This document shows positions 25,501 to 34,559 of a stretch of 64,000 nt of DNA, piece by piece. Both the position numbers and the translations under genes were made by a program. This DNA is from Doris montereyensis. Its lineage: Eukaryota > Mollusca > Gastropoda > Nudibranchia > Dorididae. Each line of letters begins with the position of its first letter. The stretch's first letter is position 1. Under the pieces are notes generated by a model that saw only the letters and a program-made list of their open reading frames with translations, searched no databases and was not told the origin of the DNA. Where the stretch lies: contig JAXRKP010000560.1 in assembly GCA_037039925.1 (NCBI GenBank), positions 115,322-179,321 on the forward strand. The letters run 5' to 3'.

Positions 25501-26405
25501 TTCCAGACAGTGTGTGTGTTCCAGACAGTGTGTACGTAGACAGTGAGTTCCAGACAGTGTGTACGTAGACAGTGAGTTCCAGACAGTGTGTGTGTAGACA
25601 GTGAGTTCCAGACAGTGAGTGTACGTAGACAGTGACTTCCAGACAATGTGTAGACAGTGAGTAGACAGTGAGTTCCAGACAGTGTAGTGAGTAGACAGTG
25701 AGTTCCAGACAGTGAGTGTGTGTTCTAGACAGTGAGTTCCAGACAGTGTGTGTAGACAGTGAGTTCCAGACAGTGTGTGGGTAGACAGTGAGTTCCAGAC
25801 AATGTGTTGTAGACAGTGAGTTCCAGATAGTGTTCTAGACAGTGAGTTCCAGACAATGTGTGCGTAGACAGTGAGTTCCAGACAGTGTGTGGGTAGACAG
25901 TGAGTTCCAGACAGTGTGTATGTAGACAGTGAGTTCCAGACAATGTGTATGTAGACAGTGAGTTCCAGACAGTGTGTGGGTAGACAGTGAGTTCCAGACA
26001 GTGTGTAGTAGACAGTGAGTTCCAGACAGTGTGTGGGTAGACAGTGAGTTCCAGACAGTGTGTACGTAGACAGTGAGTTCCAGACAGTGTGTGTAGACAG
26101 TGAGTTCCAGACAGTGTGTGGGTAGACAGTGAGTTCCAGACAGTGTGTGGGTAGACAGTTAGTTCCAGACAGTGTGTACGTAGACAGTGAGTTTCAGACA
26201 GTGTGTATGTAGACAGTGAGTTCCAGACAGTTACGTGACAGTGAGTTCCAGACAGTGTGTACATAGACAGTGAGTTCCAGACAGTGTGTGGGTAGACAGT
26301 GAGTTCCAGACAGTGTGTTACGTAGACAGTGAGTTCAGACAGTGTGTGGGTAGACAGTGAGTTCCAGACAGTGTGTACGTAGACAGTGAGTTCCAGACAA
26401 TGTGT
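13575..26405. repeat. Large 29-bp satellite (about 12.8 kb) with a 14/15-bp substructure
   Basis: Main unit TAGACAGTGAGTTC + CAGACAGTGTGTGGG, 29 bp, made of two related halves that share GACAGTG. About 440 unit-equivalents by length. The left edge (13575-13770) is a pure 14-bp form, GACAGTGAGTTCTA. Blocks of 14-bp (CTA) halves recur at 16.4-17.0, 21.0-21.2 and 22.3-23.7 kb; 17.5-18.5 kb is badly broken. Variants GTACG, GTGAG and AATG occur in patches. The minus strand lacks stops in all three frames over long stretches. Lies in the intron between the 26997 and 9417 exons. Confidence 0.98.
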
Positions 26406-26990
26406 GCAGCATCAGAGAAAGATCGATCGGTGAATTGGGTTCATGACCGCCTGAGTTTTTTTAAAAGGTTGATTGCGTTTGAATAAAACAGACAAGTTTT
26501 AGGCAGTGAGTTCCAAAAATAAGTTCCAGACACCTGATATAATGGAATCGATGACCTCAGCATCTGCAGCACTCAGTTCCTCTCTATAAAGGCTGTGAGC
26601 GTTCATGTGACACCTGACATAATGGAGCCGATGACCTCAGCATCTGCACCACTCAGTTCCACTCACTGCCTCTCCATAAAGGCTGGGCAGTGACTTCCCA
26701 ATGTGTGGGTGAGTTTTCAACACCCCTAGGCTAGATCTGATGTAGCCAGCATAAAAGTCTGTGTTTGCCACATGGTAACTTGTCCAAGTGTGTGTTTCAT
26801 GGATCTGTGCAATCCATTGTCCCTTCTTTGTCCATCAAATCCAAATCAGAAAAGCAAATTACTCAATTGTTGACAATGTGCTTAAGAGAGAAAAATGGCC
26901 CCAATATACAAAGTATCAACTTCATACTAAGTCCAATGTGTACAAAGGTTAACAAGAAAACAAGAAAAAAATAACATGCTTTGTAGATAT
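26406..26990. other. Satellite-flank region with short duplications
   Basis: Holds a direct duplication of CACCTGATATAATGGAATCG-type sequence (26533-26600 and 26611-26680) and satellite-like remnants (GGCAGTGAGTTCC at 26503, GGCAGTGACTTCCCAATG at 26687). The stretch 26424-26485 recurs at 27418-27475 beyond the exon. Confidence 0.7.
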
Positions 26991-26996
26991 ACTTAC

Positions 26997-27128
26997 TCAT
27001 ACTCAAATTTCTCTGTTGAGCAATCTGACAGTTTTTTCTCTTTCTCCTTGACACAATTTTCCATAGACTTCAATTGTTTTGTAACTTGTGCAAGTTCAAC
27101 TTCTTTAGATTTAAGCTCAAGGCGAATT
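26997..27128 (-). CDS. LEKR1: LEKR1-like exon IRLELKSKEVELAQVTKQ
   Basis: Reads (K)IRLELKSKEVELAQVTK, QLKSMENCVKEKEKKLSDCS, TEKFEYE. Classic coiled-coil composition; the other two frames have stops. Acceptor ends GTCCTTCAG, donor is TATGA|GTAAG. Length 132 bp. It leaves GA, which does not fit the start phase of the 9417 exon, so an intervening exon is likely. The exon is flanked on both sides by duplicated satellite-edge sequence (see findings). Confidence 0.75.
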
Positions 27129-27204
27129 CTGAAGGACGAAACAGAATTGTTTCATTTGAATGTAATACAATGACATTTCAAGATATTTATGGTGTCATTT
27201 TAGT

Positions 27205-27410
27205 CGTCTCGAAATCTGTCCCTGTCTATCCTTCTGTCTGTCGGTCTGTCTGCTGTCTCTCTGTCCAGACTGTCTGTCTGTCTGTCTGTGTCTGTCTGTC
27301 TGTCTGTGAGTTTTGTCTGTCTGTGGGTCTGAGTCTCAGACAGTGTGTCTCAGTGAGTTCCTCTAGTGTCTCTAGACAGTCTCAGACAGTGAGTTGAGTT
27401 CAGACAATCT
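27205..27410. repeat. TGTC microsatellite grading into satellite-like fragments
   Basis: (TGTC)n-type repeat at 27205-27330, then pieces of the 29-bp satellite (CAGACAGTGTGTCTCAGTGA, TCTAGACAGTCTCAGACAGTG) intermixed with TCTC. Lies 80 bp upstream of the 26997-27128 exon in gene orientation. Confidence 0.8.
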
Positions 27411-27527
27411 CTCAGCTCTCGATCGGTGAATTGGGTTCATCCGTCTGTTTCTAAAGGTTGATTCGTTTGAATCAGAAGTTCTAAAAAATAACAGACATTT
27501 ATGGAATTTCTCTGCCCTATCTTTCTC

Positions 27528-28376
27528 TGTTTTCTTATATTTCCCTCTCCTCTTTTTTGGTCCATAAAGGTCGATGTTTGAATTTTGGTAGATGTACGAG
27601 TAATTTTGAAATATCTGCAATTATGTTTATAAATTTCACAAGATTTTATCGATCAAATCAAATCAAAAAGCAAATTACTCTTGTTGTCAATGTCTGAATA
27701 TACAAATTTCACCACCCCAAGAAAAAAATAAACAAGTTAAATAACATGTCTAAAAGGAGGATGTAATTTAATGTAATAACTTATAAACTTCTTGTGGCAT
27801 CGATGGCTGCCGGACTGGGAACCATGAGGTCCCTGTATTGAATCCTAGCAAAGCTAAGTCTGATGTTGTGTTTCATTTATGTACAAGACATTTCAAGATA
27901 TTTATGGTGTAACACCGATTTTCCCCTATAACGGTCAGATGCATGTGGGTACAAGACTAGCTTGGCAGTAAAAACCTCGTTAGAGTAGTGTCCTGTCCTG
28001 GAGGTTATTATCTCACACTCTGTTTCTTATATTTGGAAATCGGGATATTTCCTCTCCTCTTTTTTGGTCCTATTTAGGTCGATGCAATTTTGTAGCGTCC
28101 ATTTTGAAATATCTATTAGAAATCGGGACAAGATTCTGTCGATAAACTAAAAAGTTTGGGTCATGTCTGAGTATACAATTTCAAGTTAAATAACGTATTA
28201 AAGGAGGATGTAATTTAACTTCGATGGCTGCCGGACTAGAACACAATGTGAATCCTAGAAATCGGGATAAGCTCTGTCTCTTAGTAAAGGCGGTAATGAT
28301 GCATGTGGGTACAAGGCTAGCTTGGCAGTAAAAACCTGCGTTAGAGTAGTGTCTGTCCTGGAGGTTATTATTCACA
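27528..28376. repeat. Tandem duplication of a SINE-bearing segment
   Basis: 27528-28021 and 28022-28376 are two diverged copies (TTTCTTATATTT ... CTCTCCTCTTTTTTGGTCC ... GGTCGATG ... AAATAACATG/AAATAACGTA ... AAAGGAGGATGTAATTTAA ... GATGGCTGCCGGACT). The second copy is shorter and carries inserted pieces of the 56-bp repeat (GGAAATCGGGATA, GCGTCCA, GAAATCGGGA). Confidence 0.8.
27789..28018 (+). mobile_element. tRNA-derived SINE (family I), copy 1
   Basis: GGCATCGATGGCTGCCGGAC ... CATGAGGTCCCTGTATTGAA + TCCTAG, then the body ATGCATGTGGGTACAAGACT + AGCTTGGCAGTAAAAACCT. Matches the better preserved copy at 29386. Lacks the tail. Confidence 0.75.
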
Positions 28377-29190
28377 CCACTCCCACACTATAGAAATCGG
28401 GATAAGCTCTGTCTCTATAGGCGGTAATGGCGTCCACTTACGCTATAGAAATCGGGATAAGCTCTGTCTCTATAGGCGGTAATGGCGTCCACTTCACGCT
28501 ATAGAAATCGGGATAAGCTCTGTCTCTATAGGCGGTGATGGCGTCCACTTCACACTATAGAAATCGGGATAAGCTCTGTCTCTATAGGCGGTAATGGCGT
28601 CCACTTCACGCTATAGAAATCGGGGAAATCGGGATAAGCTCTGTCTCCGGTAATGGTGTCCTTCACACTATAGAAATCGGGATAAGCTCTGTCTCTATAG
28701 GTGATGGCGTCCACTTCACACTATAGAAATCGGGATAAGCTCTGTCTCTATAGTGTCACTTCACACTACAGAAATCAGGATAAGCTCTGTCCACTAATGG
28801 CGTCCACTATAGAAATGGGATAAGCTCTGTCTCTATAGGCGGTAATGGCGTCCACTTCACACTATAGAAATCGGGATAAGCTCTGTCTCTATAGGCGGTA
28901 ATGGCGTCCACTTCACACTATAGAAATCGGGATAAGCTCTGTCTCCTATGGGCGGTGATGGCGTCCACTTCACGCTATAGAAATCGGGATAAGCTCTGTC
29001 TCTATAGGCGGTAATGGCGTCCACTTCACACTATAGAAATCGGGATAAGCTCTGTCTCTATAGGCGGTAATGGCGTCCACTTCACACTATAGAAATCGGG
29101 ATAAGCTCTGTCTCTATAGGCGGTGATGGCGTCCACTTCTCACTATAGAAAACGGGATAAGCTCTGTCTCTATAGGCGGTAATGGCGTTG
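28376..29190. repeat. 56-bp minisatellite derived from a SINE tail
   Basis: About 14 units of CACTATAGAAATCGGGATAA + GCTCTGTCTCTATAGGCGGT + AATGGCGTCCACTTCA. The same sequence, once, forms the 3' end of the SINE at 29386-29632 (CACTATAGAAACTGGGATAA + GCTCTGGCTCTATGAG). Units are highly similar, with a few deletions. Ends about 35 bp from the 29226-29303 exon. Confidence 0.95.
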
Positions 29191-29225
29191 AAGGAACTTT
29201 TAAAAAATGAATACAACATACTTAC

Positions 29226-29303
29226 TTCTGTATTTCAACTTCATGGTTTTGCTCTTGCTGTTTTTGTTTGTTGGCTATGTCATTCATCTCTGATGATTTG
29301 GAC
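29226..29303 (-). CDS. LEKR1: LEKR1-like exon SKSSEMNDIANKQKQQ
   Basis: Encodes SKSSEMNDIANKQKQQEQNH then EVEIQ(K), very rich in Gln, Lys and Glu. Acceptor is CTCATCCTCAG, donor is CAGAA|GTAAG. Length 78 bp, one base in and two out, compatible with both sides. The 56-bp minisatellite ends about 35 bp past the donor, so the array almost touches the exon. Confidence 0.7.
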
Positions 29304-29385
29304 CTGAGGATGAGTGCACATACAAGTTTTGCAGCATGAAATTGAAACCAACCAGCAGGGTGTCCAAAAAAAGAGTTTCTCAAAG

Positions 29386-29632
29386 TGGCATCGACGGTTG
29401 AGTGGTTAGACTGCCAGACTGGGGATCATGAGGTCCTTCGAATCCTGGCAAAGCCAAGTCGGACGTCGCATTTCCTGTCCAACCCAAATGCAAAATGGGT
29501 ACACGCAGTAGCTTGGAAGTAAAAACCTGGGTCAGACTAGCATCGTGTCTCGGACATGATTATTATCACCTGTTTTGTTTCACACTATAGAAACTGGGAT
29601 AAGCTCTGGCTCTATGAGTTGTAATGGCTTTG
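29386..29632 (+). mobile_element. tRNA-derived SINE (family I), best copy
   Basis: The head GACGGTTGAGTGGTTAGACT + GCC resembles a tRNA A box; GGTCCTTCGAATCC resembles a B box (polymerase III internal promoter). The body follows with GGTACACGCAGTAGCTTGGA, AGTAAAAACC, and a tail CACTATAGAAACTGGGATAA + GCTCTGGCTCTATGAG. About 250 bp. Its tail is the unit of the adjacent 56-bp array. Confidence 0.8.
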
Positions 29633-29639
29633 AAATAAC

Positions 29640-30240
29640 GTTACTTTTGCTTTACTTATAATTTCTAAATGGCTTGGTCAAAAAATGTAAACCATAGAAC
29701 ACTTTGAAGAGGAAGAATAAGATTTTTAATTGAAATCTAAAACAGTTCATGACATGGTCCATCCATATGCCCTCGTTTTCGATAACAGGTGTGAGATGAA
29801 AATTGAAGGTAACACAAACTAATTGAATCCGGTCTACTAAGATGGCTCGCAATTCTCTGTGGACATTCAAATTTGAATCTGCCAGTCTTTGGTAGCGGTT
29901 TGGTACCCAATCCAAAGAGAGCGAATCGAGACCCCAACCAAGAGCATCCTAGAAGAGAGATTGAGAGACAGACATGGCAAGATTTGAAAAAGACCTGGAG
30001 TTTGTTTCATTGAAATTCACGCTATTCACCATATGCGGTAATCGAAGGATGAGTTGAGAGTAAGAGCAAATAGCAAGATAAAAAGTAAGAGAAAGAGTGA
30101 AAAGATCGAAGTAGGACCTACCAGCATCTCCTGTCACCAGTCAACGGAAAAATATGGAGGGAACTAGAGATGATGACATTTCTTGATGGTTCAGTGCTTG
30201 CTCCAAAACGAGCTGAATGGCTATGATTATGAATAAGTGA
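29640..30240. other. No recognisable gene; intron of the LEKR1-like gene
   Basis: Unique-looking AT-rich DNA. Minus-strand open frames of 60-90 codons overlap each other and show no motif. Confidence 0.5.
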
Positions 30241-30290
30241 AGACGAAGAAGAAGAAGAAGAAGAAGAAGAAGAAGAAGAAGAAGAAGAAG

Positions 30291-30322
<32 letters not shown>

Positions 30323-30662
30323 GAAGAAGAAGAAGAAGAAGAAGAAGAAGAAGAAGAAGAAGAAGAAGAAGAAGAAAGAAGAAGAAGAAGAAGAAGAAGA
30401 AGAAGAAGAAGAAGAAGAAGAAGAAGAAGAAGAAGAAGAAGAAGAAGAAGAAGAAGAACAAGAAGAAGAAGAAGAAGAAGAAGAAGAAGAAGAAGAAGAA
30501 GAAGAAGAAGAAGAAGAAGAAAAGAAGAAGAAGAAGAAAAGAAGAAGAAGAAGAAGAAGAAGAAGAAGAAAAAAAGAAGAAGAAAAAAAAAGAAGAAGAA
30601 AAAAGGAGGATGAGGAGGAGGAGGAGGGCAGGGAAGAAGAAGAAGAAGAAGAAGAAGAAAAA
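30241..30662. repeat. GAA microsatellite, about 420 bp
   Basis: Long GAA tract on the plus strand with rare interruptions (TAG, CAA, extra A), becoming A- and G-rich near 30530-30640. Homopurine mirror repeat; about 240 bp 3' of the 30904 exon in gene orientation, where the transcribed RNA would carry UUC. Confidence 0.97.
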
Positions 30663-30900
30663 AGCTAGATAAGCTAACATATCTGCCATCCAAAAGGTTG
30701 ACTCAAGCAATAACAAAAATCAAACCAAGAATTTAAAAAAACAAACAAAAACAACCCACCCCAAAACAAAGTAACAAAAAACGCCCCTAAATTTAAAAAA
30801 AATCACCCAAAAAACCCAACTGAGAACATTGACATAACTCAGTAATATTCAAAAAATAAATTATCTATAAAACAATTTTGTGGGAGGGAAACCCCAATCT
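30663..30900. other. A/C-rich intron DNA
   Basis: Runs of AAAAAC and CAAACAAAAA; low complexity, nothing recognisable. Confidence 0.6.
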
Positions 30901-30903
30901 TAC

Positions 30904-30985
30904 TTTAGTTTGGTTTTACATTGATCCAGCACAGCTGACAAGGAATCACATTTGGACTGACTTGTCTTTAAATCGGCTTCTAGTG
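30904..30985 (-). CDS. LEKR1: LEKR1-like exon ALEADLKTSQSKCDSL
   Basis: Encodes (A)LEADLKTSQSKCDSLSAV then LDQCKTKL(K), Leu and Lys rich with heptad spacing. Acceptor is ATTTCATTTCAG, donor is CTAAA|GTAAG. Length 82 bp, two bases in and two out, which makes Lys with the first base of the next exon. A 420-bp GAA tract starts about 240 bp further into the following intron. Confidence 0.72.
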
Positions 30986-31340
30986 CTGAAATGAAATATA
31001 AATACAAAAATAATTGCTCGTGATAGTACTTGTTTCTGTTTCTGTCCACCGATATGCAAAGAGCCTTTTGGCATATCCTGTAAACGGTTTTACAGTTACA
31101 TGTTGAAAATGTACGTATTGTCATCATGGACTTGCCTCAGTTGTATTGGGTGAATGAAAACAAAACCTTCCATACTTTGATCGCTCACCTACATCTTTGT
31201 TGTTAAATTTTAGATGCAAATGTCATTTCGTTTATGATTATTTCAAACCGTGATGTGTTTGTCTGGAAAAGTCAATATTTTTACTTATGTATAGGTGTAA
31301 TGGACATGGTGTGCTGAGTTCAAATATGTCCTTGTTTTTA
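30986..31340. other. Intron DNA without recognised features
   Basis: AT-rich sequence upstream (in gene sense) of the 30904 exon; nothing recognised. Confidence 0.5.
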
Positions 31341-32480
31341 TTCTGATGCTTGATAGCTTTGTTGGAGTCTTTGTCCAAACTCTTCCCATTATGCCTGTTT
31401 TGCTTTCCTAACTTCCTCTTTGGCAATAGTTCTTTTATTCACGTAATCTATCCAATCCTCTGAACTCTTTGTTTGCAAGTATTTCTTCCAGACATCCTTG
31501 TTATCTTTGATTTTAGTCTTGACATTCTCATTCCACCATGCTATTCATTTCCTATCTCGTTTAATCTATTTCCTACCACAGACCTCTTCAATACAACTGA
31601 GGAGTGTTTGTTTTTACATTTGCAACTTTTCTTCTATCGTGCTATCATTCAGATCCATCTACCTTTCACTGATAAATCTTTTTATCCTAGATTGGTATAT
31701 CTGTTTTACTAATGATTTATTTAGTTCTTCTATTTTGAGTTTAGTAGCTTTCTTCTCTTTCCTTTTCTCTTTGTTTTCTTCAGTCTGTAATCTCCTTTTG
31801 GCAATCACTAGGTGATGATCACTAAACATTTCAGCTCCTCTAATGTACTGTAAAAAGGGAGCTGCTAACGATTATGTAGTCTATCATTGACTTTTCACAC
31901 ATCATCATTTACTCTTGTATATTTGTGGATACCTTTATGGGGGAAAAAGGTGTGTTTCCTATTTTCATGTTATTCTTTAGGCGAAAATCTATTACTCTCT
32001 CTCCATTTGGAGAAGTTGTTGTCTCTCCTTCTTTACCTATTACTCCTCCTGACGTTTCTATATTGTTGTCTACTCTAGCGTTTACATCTCCTAAAACCAT
32101 TAGTTCATGTTTGTGTTTAAGATTCACTGCAGCTATTTTTAAATCATTTTCGAAGATATCGTTTTCTTCTTTAGTGGCGTTTTTGTTTGGTCCATAAGCT
32201 ATTAATAATTTAATTTCTCTTCCTTTTGGTTTCGTATTTACTTCTAATAACAGTGGGCTTATAAATTTCCAATTTTCTAGTAGCTTTTCATGCCTTATAT
32301 GTACTAGGAGGCCTACTCATGTTCGAACTCCATCTTTGATGTTTACTACTGAGAAGATTAAAATATGAATGGTCCTACATTTTCTATTCCTTGTCCTTTT
32401 TTGTTTTGTTTCTGTAATGGCTGAAATGTTTATTGCCCCAAAATTCCATGTTCCAAAAATCACACTCCACGTTCGTTTCC
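31340..32480 (-). mobile_element. Decayed non-LTR retrotransposon, endonuclease part
   Basis: On the minus strand: ITETKQK ... KLLENWKFISPLLLEVNTKP, KGREIKLLIAYGPNKNATKE, ENDIFENDLKIAAVNLKHKH, ELMVLGDVNARVDNN. This is an AP-endonuclease-like domain with the GDxNARV motif, then a linker (KDVWKKYLQTKSSEDWIDYV). The reverse transcriptase is missing. Same family as 3890-6260. Confidence 0.85.
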
Positions 32481-32564
32481 ATGTTCATCGTTGGAAGGTC
32501 AAGCCGAATATATAGCGTTTATTTCTCTGAATGAGTTTGGTTTTAAGCAGGGATTAGTCCACAC

Positions 32565-33030
32565 AATTTTGAGAAAATCTTATTTGTCTCTTCTTTTATC
32601 AGATTGTATTTTTCTCCCATAAACTAAGAAAAGAGTAGGATAATACTTTGAGACATCATAAAACCTTGAGAAACTTTAAACTACTTCCTATCGAAACTGT
32701 TTCAAGTGCACCAGCACCTTTTACTAATTTTGAGATGGTGCCTTTTGATAATAGGTGCGTGAAATATGTCCCGTATTTTCCGGACAATCTAAGGCAATAT
32801 TCATAATATATGCTCAAAAGAGTTTTTTTCTTTCTTTTGATAGTGTGTATTGTGATGATCTTGCTATACTTTATACAATATTCTGGCTTTTATCGTATAA
32901 TAGCTGTGTTGAAAGATAGGCTTGTATCGATCTAAAAAAAGTTAGTATAAATTAGAAGAATCGATACAGAGCTTCTTATATGATATCATTGTGACATGGG
33001 AATGACTATTCGATGCACACCTTACAGGTA
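32565..33030 (+). repeat. Dispersed repeat family IV, copy 1
   Basis: Shared with 57745-58200 (inverted) and 41590-41990. Landmarks are AAGAAAAGAGTAGGATAATA, GATGGTGCCTTTTGATAATA, TTCTGGCTTTTATCGTATAA and GAATCGATACAGAGCTTCTT. I cannot assign a class; no coding sequence seen. Confidence 0.75.
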
Positions 33031-33185
33031 GTTTTCATCGACAGCGCAATATGCCCGATTGGCAAGTGAAAGCAGATTTGCGTGTTATGATATTTTTTAT
33101 CTAAAAGTGACTTGACAAGAGTCGAAATACAAATGTTCAAACATTGGAACGCATTTTTTTCCATTCACCAGACATAATAATGTAT

Positions 33186-33500
33186 GGTAAGTATCAGTGC
33201 ATGGAGTATTGACAACATAACCTTGTAATGTGGCATATCGGTGCATGGAGTATTTGACAACATAACCTTGTAATGTGGCATATCGGTGCATGAAGTATTT
33301 GACAACATAACCTTGTAATGTGGCATATCGGTGCATGGAGTATTTGACAACATAACCTTGTAATGTGGCATATCGGTGCATGCAGTATTTGACAACTTAA
33401 CTTTGTAATGTGGCATATCGGTGCATGGAGTATTTGACAACTTAACTTTGTAATGTGGCATATCGGTGCATGGAGTATTTGACAACTTAACTTTGTAATA
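33186..33500. repeat. 45-bp minisatellite
   Basis: Seven units of TATCGGTGCATGGAGTATTT + GACAACATAACCTTGTAATG + TGGCA. Two unit types differ at ACATAACC versus ACTTAACT and are clustered left and right. Unit length is a multiple of three, so spurious open frames arise on the minus strand. Confidence 0.97.
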
Positions 33501-33593
33501 TTGCCTAAAGCACTGTCTTATGAACGAATAACAGATGAATGTCACTTGGTTGAATTTGAGTTACATATTGGTGGAGACGGAGGGGGGGGGGCA

Positions 33594-34130
33594 GAAGAAA
33601 AAGAAGAAGATAAAGAAGAAGAAGAAGAAGGAGGAGAAGGAGAAGGAGAAGGAGGAGAAGGAGAAGGAGAAGGAAGAAAAAGAGAAGGAAGAGAAGGAGA
33701 AGGAGAAGGAGAAGGAGAAGGAGAAGAAGAAGAAGAAGAAGAAGATAAAGAAGAAGAAGAAGAAGAAGAAGGAGAAGAAGAAGAAGAAGAAGAAGAAGAA
33801 GAAGAAGAAGAAGAAGAAGAAGAAGAAGAAGAAGAAGAAGAAGAAGAAGAAGAAGAAGAAGAAGAAGAAGAAGAAGAAGAAGAAGAAGAAGAAGAAGAAG
33901 AAGAAGAAGAAGAAGAAGAAGAAGAAGAAGAAGAAGAAGAAGAAGAAGAAGAAGAAGAAAAAGAAGAAGAAGAGAAGAAGAAGAAGAAGAAGAAGAAGAA
34001 GAAGAAGAAGAAGAAGAAGAAGAAGAAGAAGAAGAAGAAGAAGAAGAAGAAGAAGAAGAAGAAGAAGAAGAAGAAGAAGAAGAAGAAGAAGAAGAAGAAG
34101 AAGAAGAAGAAGAAGAAGAAGAAGAAGAAC
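33594..34130. repeat. GAA/GGA microsatellite, about 540 bp
   Basis: The left part is mixed GGAGAA and GATAAA, then a nearly pure GAA tract from 33780 to 34130. Starts about 100 bp past the donor of the 34234 exon of the LEKR1-like gene. Long homopurine tract, triplex-prone. Confidence 0.97.
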
Positions 34131-34233
34131 TAGATGTAGTAAAAGAAAACAGAAGAAAAAGAAGCCGAAGTAGGACATTAACAGTATAATCATGGAATCC
34201 CACAAGGTATGGATGCCAAGAACTTGTTCTCAC

Positions 34234-34460
34234 CTCTGATTGATGATTTGGAATCTTTCAATTCTGTTTCAATATTCATGGCATCAAGCATATTCTCTTC
34301 TAATTTGATTTTCTCCTGCAAGAGTGACTCAAGGTCTTTATCTCTCCTCGTTAGTTCTTCCTCTTTAACTTTCAGTGCATCACTGAAGGATTTGTTAGAC
34401 TGAGATAGCACCAAGTTTTCATCTCTGCACACTGTTGTTTCGATTCAAGAATTTCAATTT
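34234..34460 (-). CDS. LEKR1: LEKR1-like exon DENLVLSQSNKSFSDAL (acceptor or frame uncertain)
   Basis: Most of the exon reads DENLVLSQSNKSFSDALKVK, EEELTRRDKDLESLLQEKIK, LEENMLDAMNIETELKDSKS, SIR: a strong coiled coil. Donor is CAGAG|GTGAGAAC. The best acceptor, CTGTTTTCAG at 34461-34463, adds IEILESKQQCAE, but that is in a different frame from DENLV. A weaker acceptor, TGTGCAG ending at 34425, gives an exon 34234-34424 whose phase matches the upstream exon with no frame break. Either splicing uses the weaker site, or two compensating single-base errors lie between 34425 and 34460. Phase out (one base) fits the next exon (G + CA = Ala). Confidence 0.7.
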
Positions 34461-34559
34461 CTGAAAACAGACAACCATTATTTAAAAACAAATATTGAAT
34501 AGATATCTAGAGACCCTTCTTACATAAAAAAAATCTCTGTTTTGTTTCAAGAGCATATT

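Noticed and set aside
13867..25646. Long minus-strand open frames encoding THCLPTHCLELTV-type repeats
   Set aside because: They are the 29-bp satellite read in stop-free frames; overlapping frames give the same peptide and there is no start context or family match.
28376..29190. CRISPR-like regular repeats
   Set aside because: Head-to-tail units without unique spacers, in a eukaryotic intron; same for the other arrays.
29386..29460. Functional tRNA gene
   Set aside because: The A- and B-box-like words belong to a SINE head; no complete cloverleaf with an anticodon stem, and a SINE body follows.
33501..34233. Poly-Glu, poly-Lys, poly-Leu and poly-Phe open frames on both strands
   Set aside because: Translations of the GAA tract in all frames.
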